Origin: Accumulibacter sp.
GTDB taxonomy: Bacteria > Pseudomonadota > Gammaproteobacteria > Burkholderiales > Rhodocyclaceae
Length of the DNA stretch: 10,244 nucleotides
Assembly: GCA_031274075.1 (NCBI GenBank)
Contig: JAISQQ010000035.1
Location: forward strand, 1 to 10,244
Reading direction: 5' to 3'
Shown here: positions 1 through 5,804 of the stretch, one piece after another
Layout: each line of letters opens with the position of its first letter
How positions within the stretch are numbered: the first letter of the stretch is position 1
Notes under the pieces: model-generated
Database searches by the model: none
What the model was told of the DNA's origin: nothing
What the model saw: only the letters and a program-made list of their open reading frames with translations
Position numbers and translations under genes: made by a program

Positions 1-332
1 CGAGCCAGGCGGCCAGTGTCCCGACGCTGGTTTTCGACGAAGTCGACGTGGGCATCGGCGGCGGCGTGGCCGAGGTCGTGGGACGTTTGCTGCGCGAACT
101 CGGGAGCGAGCGTCAGGTGTTGTGCGTGACGCACCTGCCGCAGGTCGCGGCGCGCGCCAACTGGCAATGGCAGGTGTCCAAGAACAGCCGCGGCGGCGAG
201 GTATCGAGCCGCGTTGTCGCCCTGGACGAGTCCGGGCGCGTCGAGGAAGTGGCGCGCATGCTGGGCGGCGTGGAAATCACCGCGATCACGCGGCAGCACG
301 CGCGGGAGATGCTGGGTTTCAGTGAAGCGTGA
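1..332 (+). CDS. recN: DNA repair protein RecN, C-terminal part (5' truncated by window edge)
   Basis: RecN is an SMC-like ATPase that acts in recombinational repair of double-strand breaks. The frame is open from base 3 to the TGA at 330-332 and has no start in the window. The visible end of the protein holds the Walker B and signature region of the C-terminal ATP-binding lobe: a hydrophobic strand ending LVFDEVDVGIGG, then the H-loop region (QVLCVTHLPQVAA). It closes with a C-terminal tail in which the HxxxxREML pattern is typical of RecN. Only about 109 of the usual roughly 550 residues are present. A short GTGAAAG tandem repeat overlaps the stop codon. I see no downstream partner gene: the next 230 bases lead into a transposase remnant. 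Identification is confident because FDEVDVGIGG followed by CVTHLPQVAA is characteristic of RecN. Confidence 0.95.
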   Translation, partial: SQAASVPTLVFDEVDVGIGGGVAEVVGRLLRELGSERQVLCVTHLPQVAARANWQWQVSKNSRGGEVSSRVVALDESGRVEEVARMLGGVEITAITRQHAREMLGFSEA

Positions 333-348
333 AAGGTGAAAGGTGAAG
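329..348. repeat. Short tandem repeat, 7-bp unit GTGAAAG
   Basis: Two perfect GTGAAAG units (329-335 and 336-342) and a third shortened one (GTGAAG, 343-348) overlap the recN stop codon. This is a simple-sequence tract at the gene end and no function is evident. Confidence 0.6.
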
Positions 349-372
349 AACCGGGCGGATAGCTTTCGGTTC
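348..372 (+). terminator. Possible weak terminator after recN
   Basis: GAACCG (348-353) and CGGTTC (367-372) can form a 6-bp stem with a 13-nt loop, 16 bases after the recN stop. It is followed by TCATTTA and not by a proper U-tract. It is placed where a recN terminator would be expected but is weak as an intrinsic terminator. Confidence 0.25.
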
Positions 373-1097
373 TCATTTATGACTGTCGCCCCGGACGCGG
401 TTTTGCGCATTGACGCCAGGTTTTTGTTCAGCAAGCGTTGGGACATTCCATTCCCCACAATTCTGTTGGCATAGAATTTTTGCTTGAGACCGAATAACCC
501 TTCACTTTAGTCTGGTATACCTTTTGCTTGTTTCATGCCATTTTATCTACCAGGGAATGGTCATGAGTGACGAAGGGAGCTGGGCGATGGACGAATTGGG
601 CGGTGCGGAGCTGGGAGACGCCCGGCTGACCCAGCGCTTGATCAAGCTGGCGGATCGCTTGGGCGACGCGCCCTCGGCGAGCATCCCTGGCGCGTGCAAC
701 GGCCACGCGGAAACCCAGGGCGCGTATCGACTCTTCGATCAGGCGCGCGCGGACAAACGAGGTCTGGGTTGGGAGTCGGTGCTGGCGCCACACATGAAGC
801 GTACCGAGGCGCGTATGGCGGAGCACCCGGTGGTGCTGTGCCTGCAAGACACGACCGAACTGGACTTCAACGGCCAGGCCATCGAAGGGCTGGGGAGCCT
901 GTCCTATGAAGCGCAACGGGGTCTGTATGTACACCCGACCTATGCGGTAACCCCGCAACGTTTGCCGCTGGGTATTCTCGACACCGGGATGTGGGCGCGC
1001 CCGCTCGACATGGTGGAGAGTCGGCGCTGGATCGAGGGCTACGAGCGGCTGGCCGAGCGAGCCGAACAACGGCCCGCCACGCGGCTGGTGTTCACGA

Positions 1098-1131
1098 GCG
1101 CGATATTTGAAGGCGGTTTGCGCGATATTTG
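1098..1131. repeat. 12-bp direct repeat at the transposase/prophage junction
   Basis: GCGCGATATTTG occurs at 1098-1109 and again at 1120-1131. The copies lie where the transposase homology ends and the prophage remnant begins. They may mark a deletion or recombination junction, but this is inference. Confidence 0.5.
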
Positions 1132-1182
1132 CGGGACTGGGTGGGATAGAGCGGGATTTGGGGGGATGGGGTTTGCAAAATC

Positions 1183-1199
1183 ATTGCGTGTGGCGCAAT
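1183..1199 (-). terminator. Hairpin downstream of the gpG-like gene, possible terminator
   Basis: ATTGCG (1183-1188) and CGCAAT (1194-1199) form a 6-bp stem with a 5-nt loop. Read on the - strand, it begins 24 bases after the stop codon of the gpG-like gene and is followed by GATTTTG. The position suits a weak terminator, but the T-run is short and it may be incidental. Confidence 0.25.
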
Positions 1200-1222
1200 C
1201 CCCAAAAACGCCCTGGTGAGGG

Positions 1223-1780
1223 CTATTTTACGGCGTCGGCGAGCAGCTCGTTCAGAATGTCGAGCACCGTGGTTTTGTCATTGGCGGAGAGGCCGAGGAA
1301 GGGTCTGGCGGGGATGCGTCCGTTCCGGGTGCCGAACTGGTGGACTTCCGGACCGACGCCCTTGCTTTCGTCGAAAGTGCGGTTCGGGCCGATTTCCACG
1401 CCGGCGCCGCCGTCCGTGATCTGGAAATTGATGGAACGGGAGAGTGCGCCGGTGTCGACCAAGGGAGTTTTCGCGGCCGCCGCCGCTTTTGCCGCTCTTC
1501 CCTCGCCGCGCCTGCTGAGTGAGCCATCTTTCTTGAAATTGCCCTGGCCAAAGTCATCGATCATCTTCTGATACCGCGCCAGCACCGTCCCCTCTTTCAG
1601 GGGTTCCCAGGGAGAACCGTCTGGGCCTGTGCTGGTGGCGAAGCGTTTCCGTGTGGATTCAGCCAGTTCCTCGCCGATCTCCGCCATCGCGCCACGCATT
1701 CCGGCGGGGGTGAAACTGTCGGCGATACGTTTCAGGACGGCCAAGACTTCCTGGTCGTCGAAAGTGACGGTGATAGGCAT
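1223..1780 (-). CDS. Mu gpG-like phage virion morphogenesis protein
   Basis: This 185-residue protein belongs to the phage virion morphogenesis family (Mu gpG / P2 tail-completion type), which acts in head or tail assembly of Mu-like phages. The family landmarks are present in order. An N-terminal helical region ends in RKRFATSTGPDGSPWEPL (residues 44-61). An alanine- and lysine-rich stretch follows at 92-104. Next come PLVDTGALSRSI (106-117), HQFG (147-150) and IPARPFLGLS (156-165), with a C-terminal helix. The length is normal for the family and no frameshift is visible, so it appears intact. It starts 3 bases after the stop of the upstream 105-residue gene, which indicates a shared mRNA. 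In Mu, gpG lies just after the head-morphogenesis gene gpF, which fits the metallopeptidase fragment found upstream here. Downstream virion genes are missing: the cassette ends abruptly against the transposase remnant. Confidence 0.9.
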   Translation of the reverse strand: MPITVTFDDQEVLAVLKRIADSFTPAGMRGAMAEIGEELAESTRKRFATSTGPDGSPWEPLKEGTVLARYQKMIDDFGQGNFKKDGSLSRRGEGRAAKAAAAAKTPLVDTGALSRSINFQITDGGAGVEIGPNRTFDESKGVGPEVHQFGTRNGRIPARPFLGLSANDKTTVLDILNELLADAVK

Positions 1781-1783
1781 GGC

Positions 1784-2101
1784 TCAGTAGATCAGCGCGT
1801 TCCCGTGCTCATCGAACTGCGGGGAATCGTAATAGACGGGTTTGAAATAAGGTTCCAGTTCAGGCGGAATCCAATCAAACCAGTCCATCAGGATAGCCGC
1901 CATGTCGCGGGGGTCCGTGAGAGGTGAATCGGAGACCTTGTAGTACCAGATACCCGCTGGAGGCGCTGGCCCGATCTCTTCGCCCGCCCAATATTTTGCA
2001 TGCTCGTGCAGCCAGTCCACGCCCGGCCCGGAAACAGCGCCATCCTCCCAGTCGAAGATGACCGGGTGGCCAAGAAATTCGCCTTCAAAGTGAAATTTCA
2101 T
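1784..2101 (-). CDS. Hypothetical protein (105 aa) in the Mu-like cassette
   Basis: I do not recognise this protein. It is acidic and rich in aromatic residues, with many Trp, Tyr and Pro residues (WLHEHAKYWAGEE near residues 30-42, MDWFDWIPPELEPYFKPVYY near 72-91). There is no signal peptide, no membrane segment and no metal-binding pattern that I can name. Its ATG overlaps the stop of the upstream metallopeptidase gene by one base (TGATG), an arrangement typical of translational reinitiation. The gpG-like gene starts 3 bases after its own stop. This packing and its position between two virion-assembly genes suggest a small protein that works with the upstream protein, for example as a partner or immunity-like factor. 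That role is inference from context only. Codon use resembles the neighbours and supports a real gene. Confidence 0.75.
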   Translation of the reverse strand: MKFHFEGEFLGHPVIFDWEDGAVSGPGVDWLHEHAKYWAGEEIGPAPPAGIWYYKVSDSPLTDPRDMAAILMDWFDWIPPELEPYFKPVYYDSPQFDEHGNALIY

Positions 2102-2535
2102 CAGGGCTTCCAGTGAAACAGCAAACCGACGACTAAGTCAAAGAACTCTCTATCATCAATATAGAACTTCCGCAAGTCTTTAAGCGTGTTTGGGTTGGCC
2201 AGATAATCCACCCCCAGCACCCGTTCCAGCGACATGCTCATCATCTCCATCGGTTGCCCCCGCTTCACCGTATCGCCCACCGATAGGCCATAGCCGTACT
2301 CCTTGCCGAAATACGCCCCCACGTACTTGTCCTTGCGGGTCAATTCATTGCTGGCATAGTTCAGCCCCGTGAGTTTTTTGAGGCTTTCCAGCGCCTCGCC
2401 CGCCGTCCGGCGCTGGTGCAACCCAACAAAAATCGCGTCCAGTTCGGGCAAGGATGCTTGCAGATAGTGGGCAAATTCATGAACAGCGGTCTTCAGGGCG
2501 GTATTCTTCGTCCCATTCATTATGATCTGGCGTTT
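2101..2535 (-). pseudogene. C-terminal metallopeptidase domain of a phage head-morphogenesis-type protein, 5' cut by the IS5 element
   Basis: The fragment reads TAVHEFAHYLQ, an HExxH zinc site with ligands H14 and H18 and catalytic E15 (numbered from the internal ATG at 2520). Later it has DKYVGAYFGKEYG (64-76) and MEMMSMSLERVL (91-102), where E92 is the likely third zinc ligand. It ends in DDREFFDLVVGLL (122-134). This series, HExxH then YxGKxYG then ExxSMxxE then a Glu/Phe-rich end, is the pattern I know from metallopeptidase domains fused to the C-terminus of Mu gpF/SPP1 gp7-like head proteins. The frame stays open upstream of ATG 2520 (KRQII precedes it) until the IS5 end at 2537, so the ATG is probably internal and the N-terminal part has been lost. 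A 139-residue stand-alone product from 2520 is possible but lacks a clear ribosome binding site. The stop overlaps the next gene's start (TGATG). Confidence 0.7.
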
Positions 2536-2536
2536 A

Positions 2537-2550
2537 AGAGCCTGTTTAGC
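2537..2550 (+). repeat. IS5-family left terminal inverted repeat
   Basis: AGAGCCTGTTTAGC is the exact reverse complement of 3473-3486. A few further inner positions also match (2551, 2553, 2554). Confidence 0.9.
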
Positions 2551-2689
2551 AACTCACAAAAAGGTCAAGGAGATATAAAGGGCACCGCTAAAAACCCACG
2601 TTTATAAAATTTCATGCCATAATAATCAACAGCTTATGCACGAGAATTCCAGAAACCTGTAGTTTTTAGAGGTACCCAAAAATCAAGCC

Positions 2690-3477
2690 ATGAGAAAAGC
2701 CTATCCAAGCGACATCCCAAGAGAAGCCTACGCCGAGATAGAGGCGCAATTGTTGGCGGTCACAAAAAGTACCCGGCCACGCCACTACGACTTGTACGAT
2801 GTGTTCTGCGCTGTCTTGTACGTGTTGAAGGAAGGGTGTACCTGGAGAGCGCTTCCGCACGACTATCCGAAATGGGAGAACTGCTACTACCACTTTCGCA
2901 GGTGGACGAAGCCGGATGATAAGGGAGAAACCATACTTGACCGGATGTTGAACGATTTGGTGGAAATTGCGCGCAAGGAAGATGGGCGGGCCGAAAAGAC
3001 CACGATGATCATCGTTGACTCGAAGAGCGTCAAGAACGTGGATAGTGCCGAGGAAAAAGGCTATGACGCGGGAAAAAAACTTCCGGAATCAAGCGCCACA
3101 TCGGAGTCGATACCAACGGCTGGCCGCACGCGATGCATGTCAGTACCGCGAATATAACGGACCGCGAAGGCGCGCTATCGATGATCGAAGCTTGCGGTGA
3201 CCGGCTTGAAAAAGTACGGAAACTCCTTGCGGACGGGGGGTACACGGGTGAAAAGTTTGCCGAAAAAGTAAAAGAGAGCCTCGGAGCCGAAGTGGAAATT
3301 GCCAAGCGTAATGAACTCCACACCTTCGCCGTAATTCCAAAACGCTGGGTCGTCGAACGTTCCTTTGGCTGGCTTGAAAAGTGCCGCCGCCTTTGGAAGA
3401 ACTGCGAACGCAAGCTACAGACCTCCCTCCAAATGTTCAAACTCGCCTTTGTCAGACTCTTGCTTAATAGATGCTAA
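2690..3477 (+). CDS. IS5-family DDE transposase, joined from two frames by -1 frameshifting
   Basis: The first frame (2690-3157) has the N-terminal DUF4096-type domain (YDLYDVFCAVLYVLKEGCTW, then WENCYYHFRRW) and the first catalytic Asp in IIVDSKSVKN. The second frame (open to TAA 3475-3477) has RHIGVDTNGW, the second Asp in LADGGYTGEKF and the catalytic Glu in WVVERSFGWLEKCRRLW. Neither frame alone carries the whole DDE triad. Reading the first frame to GYDAGKK and slipping back one base on the seven-A run at 3073-3079 (A AAA AAA) continues exactly into TSGIKRHIGVDTNG. That gives a contiguous transposase of about 262 residues, the normal size for the IS427/IS1031 groups, where programmed frameshifting is known. 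The start is ATG 2690, since no other start lies in frame between it and the upstream stop at 2660. Its ribosome binding site is poor. An ordinary frameshift mutation is the alternative, but the perfect slippery heptamer favours the programmed event. Confidence 0.88.
3073..3079 (+). other. A7 slippery heptamer for -1 frameshift in the transposase
   Basis: The zero-frame reading is GGA AAA AAA CTT. The two AAA codons preceded by an A fit the A_AAA_AAA slip motif, and the -1 frame continues as ACT TCC GGA. The joined protein is collinear with intact IS5-family transposases. Confidence 0.75.
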
Positions 3478-3486
3478 ACAGGCTCT
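3473..3486 (-). repeat. IS5-family right terminal inverted repeat
   Basis: GCTAAACAGGCTCT pairs with 2537-2550 over 14 of 14 bases and includes the transposase stop codon region. Confidence 0.9.
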
Positions 3487-3599
3487 GAGACATTTGCGTA
3501 GGCGATGGCCCTGTGGGCATGCTTCATCGCCAAAGCCGCTCCGGTCCAGTCCTCTTCATGGCACAACGCGCCGCACGATTCAAAGGCCACCAAATAACA

Positions 3600-3617
3600 G
3601 GCGGCGGCTGCGCCGCC
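3600..3617. repeat. GC-rich hairpin
   Basis: GGCGGCG (3600-3606) pairs with CGCCGCC (3611-3617) around a 4-nt loop. It forms part of a REP-like cluster with the next hairpin, is not followed by a T-run, and so is unlikely to be an intrinsic terminator. Confidence 0.55.
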
Positions 3618-3630
3618 GGAGAGAACGACC

Positions 3631-3660
3631 GGCGGGAGGCGCTGCGCTTTCCCGCCCTAC
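3631..3660. repeat. REP-like palindrome ending in CCCGCCCTAC
   Basis: GGCGGGA (3631-3637) pairs with TCCCGCC (3650-3656), followed by CTAC. The same GTAGGGCGG/CCGCCCTAC signature recurs at 5805-5874, so the two sites probably belong to one family of extragenic palindromes. Confidence 0.5.
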
Positions 3661-3766
3661 GGGGTACGCCAACGGTTTTGCGCCAATGCCAAGGTGGGCC
3701 GAAAACCCGCGCGCCCAGGAAAAACACCACGATGCCAATGACGCCACAGAGTGCGATGGCCCTGCC

Positions 3767-3792
3767 GCGCTCCCAGAGAGAAGATCGCAAAC
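3767..3792 (+). repeat. Interspersed repeat, copy A
   Basis: The copy reads GCGCTCCCAGAGAGA then AGATCGCAAAC. It is nearly identical to copies at 5967-5999 (same strand) and 5738-5768 (opposite strand). It lies 5 bases beyond the GntR stop codon. Confidence 0.65.
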
Positions 3793-3797
3793 GGGTT

Positions 3798-4499
3798 CTA
3801 ACGCCTGTTCTGTATTTTCTTGATCGTTTCCTCGATATGCGCTTCCATGGTCGATTCGCACAGCGCCTTGTCGCCGGTTTTCAGCGCGTCGATCAACTGG
3901 CGATGGTAGCGAAGCGCCATTTCCGTTCCGAGCAGGCGCACGATCTCGACCATGGCCGAGGCGAGGATCACGTTGATGATTTCATAGACCTTGATGATGA
4001 TCGGATTGCCGGCGATCCGGGCCAACTGGTGATGGAAAAGATGGTCGGCTTCCGCCTGCTTCTGATGCTCCTGGGTATCGGACAGCGAGACGGTCAGCCG
4101 GTAGATCTCTTCGAGTTTCTCGATGTCGGCCGCGGTGGCCTTGGGGGCGACCAGGCCGATCGTTCCTTTCTCGATGATCTTCCGATACTCGAGGATGGTG
4201 ATGATGTCCCGGTTTTCATTGATCTGGATGAACGGATGAAGGGCGTCCATCGCCCTGGCCGAGGAAAATTCCCTGACGAAATTGCCGCCGCCGTGCCTCG
4301 TTTCGAGCAGGCCGAGTATTTCCAGTTGCTGTATCGCCGCGCGTATCGTCACCCGGCTGACGCCGAGCGTGGCGCACAGCTCGCTCTCGGACGGCAGTTT
4401 TTCCCCCACTTTCCACACCCCCTCCATCAACTGCTTCTTCAGTTGCATGTAAACCTGGGAGCGGAGCGAATCCGTCTTTATTTTCTGCAGCTTAACCAC
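3798..4499 (-). CDS. GntR-family transcriptional regulator, FCD (FadR) subfamily
   Basis: This 233-residue DNA-binding repressor or activator has an N-terminal winged helix (residues 12-76; KLPSESELCATLGVSRVTIR then LGLLETRHGGGNFV is the classic GntR signature). A C-terminal all-helical FCD ligand domain spans about 95-230. The FCD metal site appears complete: D152 and H156 in ADHLFHHQLARIAGNP, H199 in RYHRQLIDAL and H221 in MEAH. Such regulators usually bind an organic acid that contacts the metal, and they control genes for its uptake and breakdown. The start is GTG 4499: no ATG lies upstream before an in-frame stop, and the helix needs this N-terminus. It follows the propeller gene by 18 bases on the same strand, so both are probably co-transcribed, divergent from the TRAP operon they likely regulate. 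The ligand is unknown. Confidence 0.92.
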   Translation of the reverse strand: MVKLQKIKTDSLRSQVYMQLKKQLMEGVWKVGEKLPSESELCATLGVSRVTIRAAIQQLEILGLLETRHGGGNFVREFSSARAMDALHPFIQINENRDIITILEYRKIIEKGTIGLVAPKATAADIEKLEEIYRLTVSLSDTQEHQKQAEADHLFHHQLARIAGNPIIIKVYEIINVILASAMVEIVRLLGTEMALRYHRQLIDALKTGDKALCESTMEAHIEETIKKIQNRR

Positions 4500-4517
4500 G
4501 GCCTGCGTCTTCGTCGT

Positions 4518-5552
4518 TCATGGAATCGCCGTGTATAACGCGGCTTCGTTGCTTTCCCGATTGGCGGCGACGATGATGTCCCGGCGCTCTTCATGCAGCA
4601 CATGGACATTGCTGGGGCCGACGCCTTCCTCGATCAGCACCGCTTCGAGTTCGAGCGGCGCTTTCTGCCGCGCCCGCACGTAGAAGAGCTGCTGCCTGCC
4701 GCGCCGGCAGCCGCCGATGAATACCGGCTCACCGGCCAGCCGCGCGCCGACCACCACGTGGTAGAACTCGCTGACTTCGGGATGTTCGAAGATCATCTTG
4801 AACGCCCCGTCGATTTTCTTGTAGATGCGGAAATATTGCCCGTGGAACGGCTCGATGGTAGCGAATTCGAGTTCGCCGTCGCCGTCGATGTCGATGGCCG
4901 AGATGTCGCTGATCGGCCAGTCCATGAATTGCTCGACTTGCCAGCCGCCGTCCGGCGTTTGCGGCGGCGTGACCGCGAACGCGCCTTCACGCCCGGTGAC
5001 CAGTCCGCGCATCACGCCGCCCGTCGTCAGCCGGCTGTAGCCGTGGTGCTGGGTGATGCCGTCCTTGAGGACGGAGAGTTGCAGCGGCTCGACGCCCCGG
5101 TATTCGCCGATCCAGATCTTGCCGGGGCTGGACCAATCGTCGCGGGTGGCCTTGACGGTGGTCAGCGTGCCGGCGATGAAGTAGTGGCGCCCGCCGACGG
5201 TCAACAGGTCGAAGCGATGGATGTAGGGCAGTTGCAGGATGTCGGTGACTTCATAGCGTTCGCCGGGAAGGGGGCGGACATGGACCACCTTGGCTTCTTC
5301 CCAGTCGTAGAAACGGTAGAACTTCTGCACCGCGAGGAATTCGCCGTTGGTTCCGGGAATCGGCACGATGGACATGGTGCCGCCGGGGCCGTCCCAGACG
5401 GCGTGGCTCCGGGCGTAGTCCGGCGCGTTCCAGGCCAGGCAGGCGTCGTCCGCCTCGGAAGCCAGCAGGATGCGCGTTTGCCCGTCGACTTCGATGTGGT
5501 TGCAGGCATAGACGCTTTTCAACGTGGCCAGCGTTCGTTTTTCGATCTTCAT
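4518..5552 (-). CDS. FG-GAP/VCBS-type beta-propeller-like protein of unknown function
   Basis: The protein has 344 residues and no signal peptide or membrane segment, so it is probably cytosolic. It is rich in short beta strands and Trp/Tyr/Gly turns. One canonical calcium-loop motif of FG-GAP/VCBS repeats is seen, DIDGDGELEF (221-230). The pattern of repeated strand-turn units (for example GTMSIVPIPGTNGEFLAVQKFY, residues 58-79 with one acidic loop) suggests a seven-bladed propeller. I do not recognise a characterised homologue. The start is ATG 5552, with GAGGGA about 6 bases upstream. It is the first gene of a two-gene unit with the GntR regulator and is divergent from a TRAP transporter operon. 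A role linked to the imported substrate is likely from context, for example ligand binding, a lactonase- or epimerase-like step, or sensing. No catalytic residues can be named. Most FG-GAP proteins are extracellular, so the missing signal peptide is notable. Confidence 0.8.
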   Translation of the reverse strand: MKIEKRTLATLKSVYACNHIEVDGQTRILLASEADDACLAWNAPDYARSHAVWDGPGGTMSIVPIPGTNGEFLAVQKFYRFYDWEEAKVVHVRPLPGERYEVTDILQLPYIHRFDLLTVGGRHYFIAGTLTTVKATRDDWSSPGKIWIGEYRGVEPLQLSVLKDGITQHHGYSRLTTGGVMRGLVTGREGAFAVTPPQTPDGGWQVEQFMDWPISDISAIDIDGDGELEFATIEPFHGQYFRIYKKIDGAFKMIFEHPEVSEFYHVVVGARLAGEPVFIGGCRRGRQQLFYVRARQKAPLELEAVLIEEGVGPSNVHVLHEERRDIIVAANRESNEAALYTAIP

Positions 5553-5687
5553 GGCGTTCCCTCAAAAGTCGTGTTGGACGAAGAATTGCAAAAATTTTTG
5601 CCGCGACGGAGAGGATGAGCAGGAGGAGGGGAAGACAAAACCCCGCGATCCATTGAAGTCGCTGCCGCCACGGCGTTTTCCAGGACA

Positions 5688-5693
5688 ATTATA
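5688..5693 (-). promoter_or_regulatory. Candidate -10 box for the propeller-GntR operon
   Basis: The - strand has a perfect TATAAT. Upstream, TTAACT (19-nt spacer) is a modest -35 match. It lies about 135 bases before the propeller gene start, in an AT-rich island. Confidence 0.4.
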
Positions 5694-5737
5694 ATACATG
5701 TTACGTATCTTGAGTTAAGGCTGTGAATCCTCCCCTT

Positions 5738-5768
5738 GGAAGCTGTTTGCGATCTTCTCTGGGAGCGC
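5738..5768 (-). repeat. Interspersed repeat, copy B (inverted)
   Basis: On the - strand it reads GCGCTCCCAGAGA, AGATCGCAAAC, AGCTTCC. It matches copy C (5967-5999) apart from a 2-base deletion and one substitution. B and C are in opposite orientation and bracket 230 bases. Confidence 0.7.
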
Positions 5769-5784
5769 GGGCGTCCTCGCCCGC
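5767..5784. repeat. GC-rich hairpin next to repeat copy B
   Basis: GCGGGCG (5767-5773) and CGCCCGC (5778-5784) form a 7-bp stem with a TCCT loop. Confidence 0.55.
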
Positions 5785-5804
5785 TTTGAAACAGCGGCGC
5801 CCGG

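Larger units (their letters stand above)
563..1219 (+). pseudogene. Truncated IS4-family (Tn5/IS50-like) transposase, N-terminal part
   Basis: The first roughly 175 residues match the N-terminus of Tn5-type DDE transposases. There is a DNA-binding region (GDARLTQRLIKLADRLGD, residues 18-35) with a motif around GHAETQGAYRLFD (47-59). The first catalytic strand is LQDTTELDF (94-102), whose D96 corresponds to the first Asp of the DDE triad. GLYVHPTYAV (120-129) follows. Homology stops near RPATRLV (residue 176, about base 1093), just before the strand that should carry the second catalytic Asp. The second Asp, the catalytic Glu and the C-terminal dimerisation region are absent; intact relatives run to about 440-480 residues. 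The remaining residues to the TGA at 1219 look like out-of-place sequence. I chose ATG 563 because AGGGA lies 6 bases upstream; ATG 557 is also possible. The product cannot be an active transposase. No second IS end was found downstream. Confidence 0.8.
2537..3486 (+). mobile_element. IS5-family insertion sequence (IS427/IS1031-like), complete with terminal inverted repeats
   Basis: The element is about 950 bp long and is bounded by 14-bp perfect inverted repeats, AGAGCCTGTTTAGC at 2537-2550 and its complement at 3473-3486. The right repeat overlaps the end of the transposase gene. About 140 bases of AT-rich leader precede the transposase. The element's lower GC content contrasts with both flanks and points to recent arrival. 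The flanking trinucleotides do not match: if the ends are taken at GAGCC, the flanks read TTA or TAA on the left and TGA on the right. I therefore see no clean target duplication. This may mean an old insertion, or a rearrangement that used one end of the IS. Reading frames and ends look intact, so it may still be active. Confidence 0.88.
3487..3797. other. Repeat-rich intergenic region between IS5 and the GntR gene
   Basis: No confident gene lies here. On the - strand, 3490-3590 reads like coding sequence (VAFESCGALCHEEDW, then ALAMKHAHRAIAYANVS) and runs into the IS end. It could be the tail of a gene broken by the insertion, but I do not recognise it. The middle contains two GC-rich hairpins (3600-3617, 3631-3656) and the CCCGCCCTAC motif. 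GCGATGGCCCTG occurs twice (3502-3513, 3753-3764). The right end holds a copy of the interspersed repeat described separately (3767-3792), which abuts the GntR stop codon. Confidence 0.6.

Noticed and set aside
533..1069. A 178-codon open frame on the - strand
   Set aside because: It is the shadow of the Tn5-like transposase N-terminus, which has clear family motifs on the + strand.
3513..4538. A 341-codon open frame on the + strand
   Set aside because: It is antisense to the GntR regulator, which has a full winged helix and FCD domain. The + frame shows no recognisable domain and begins in repeats.
4593..5618. A 341-codon open frame on the + strand
   Set aside because: It is antisense to the propeller gene. 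The - strand gene has a good ribosome binding site, the DIDGDGELE motif and operon spacing with GntR.
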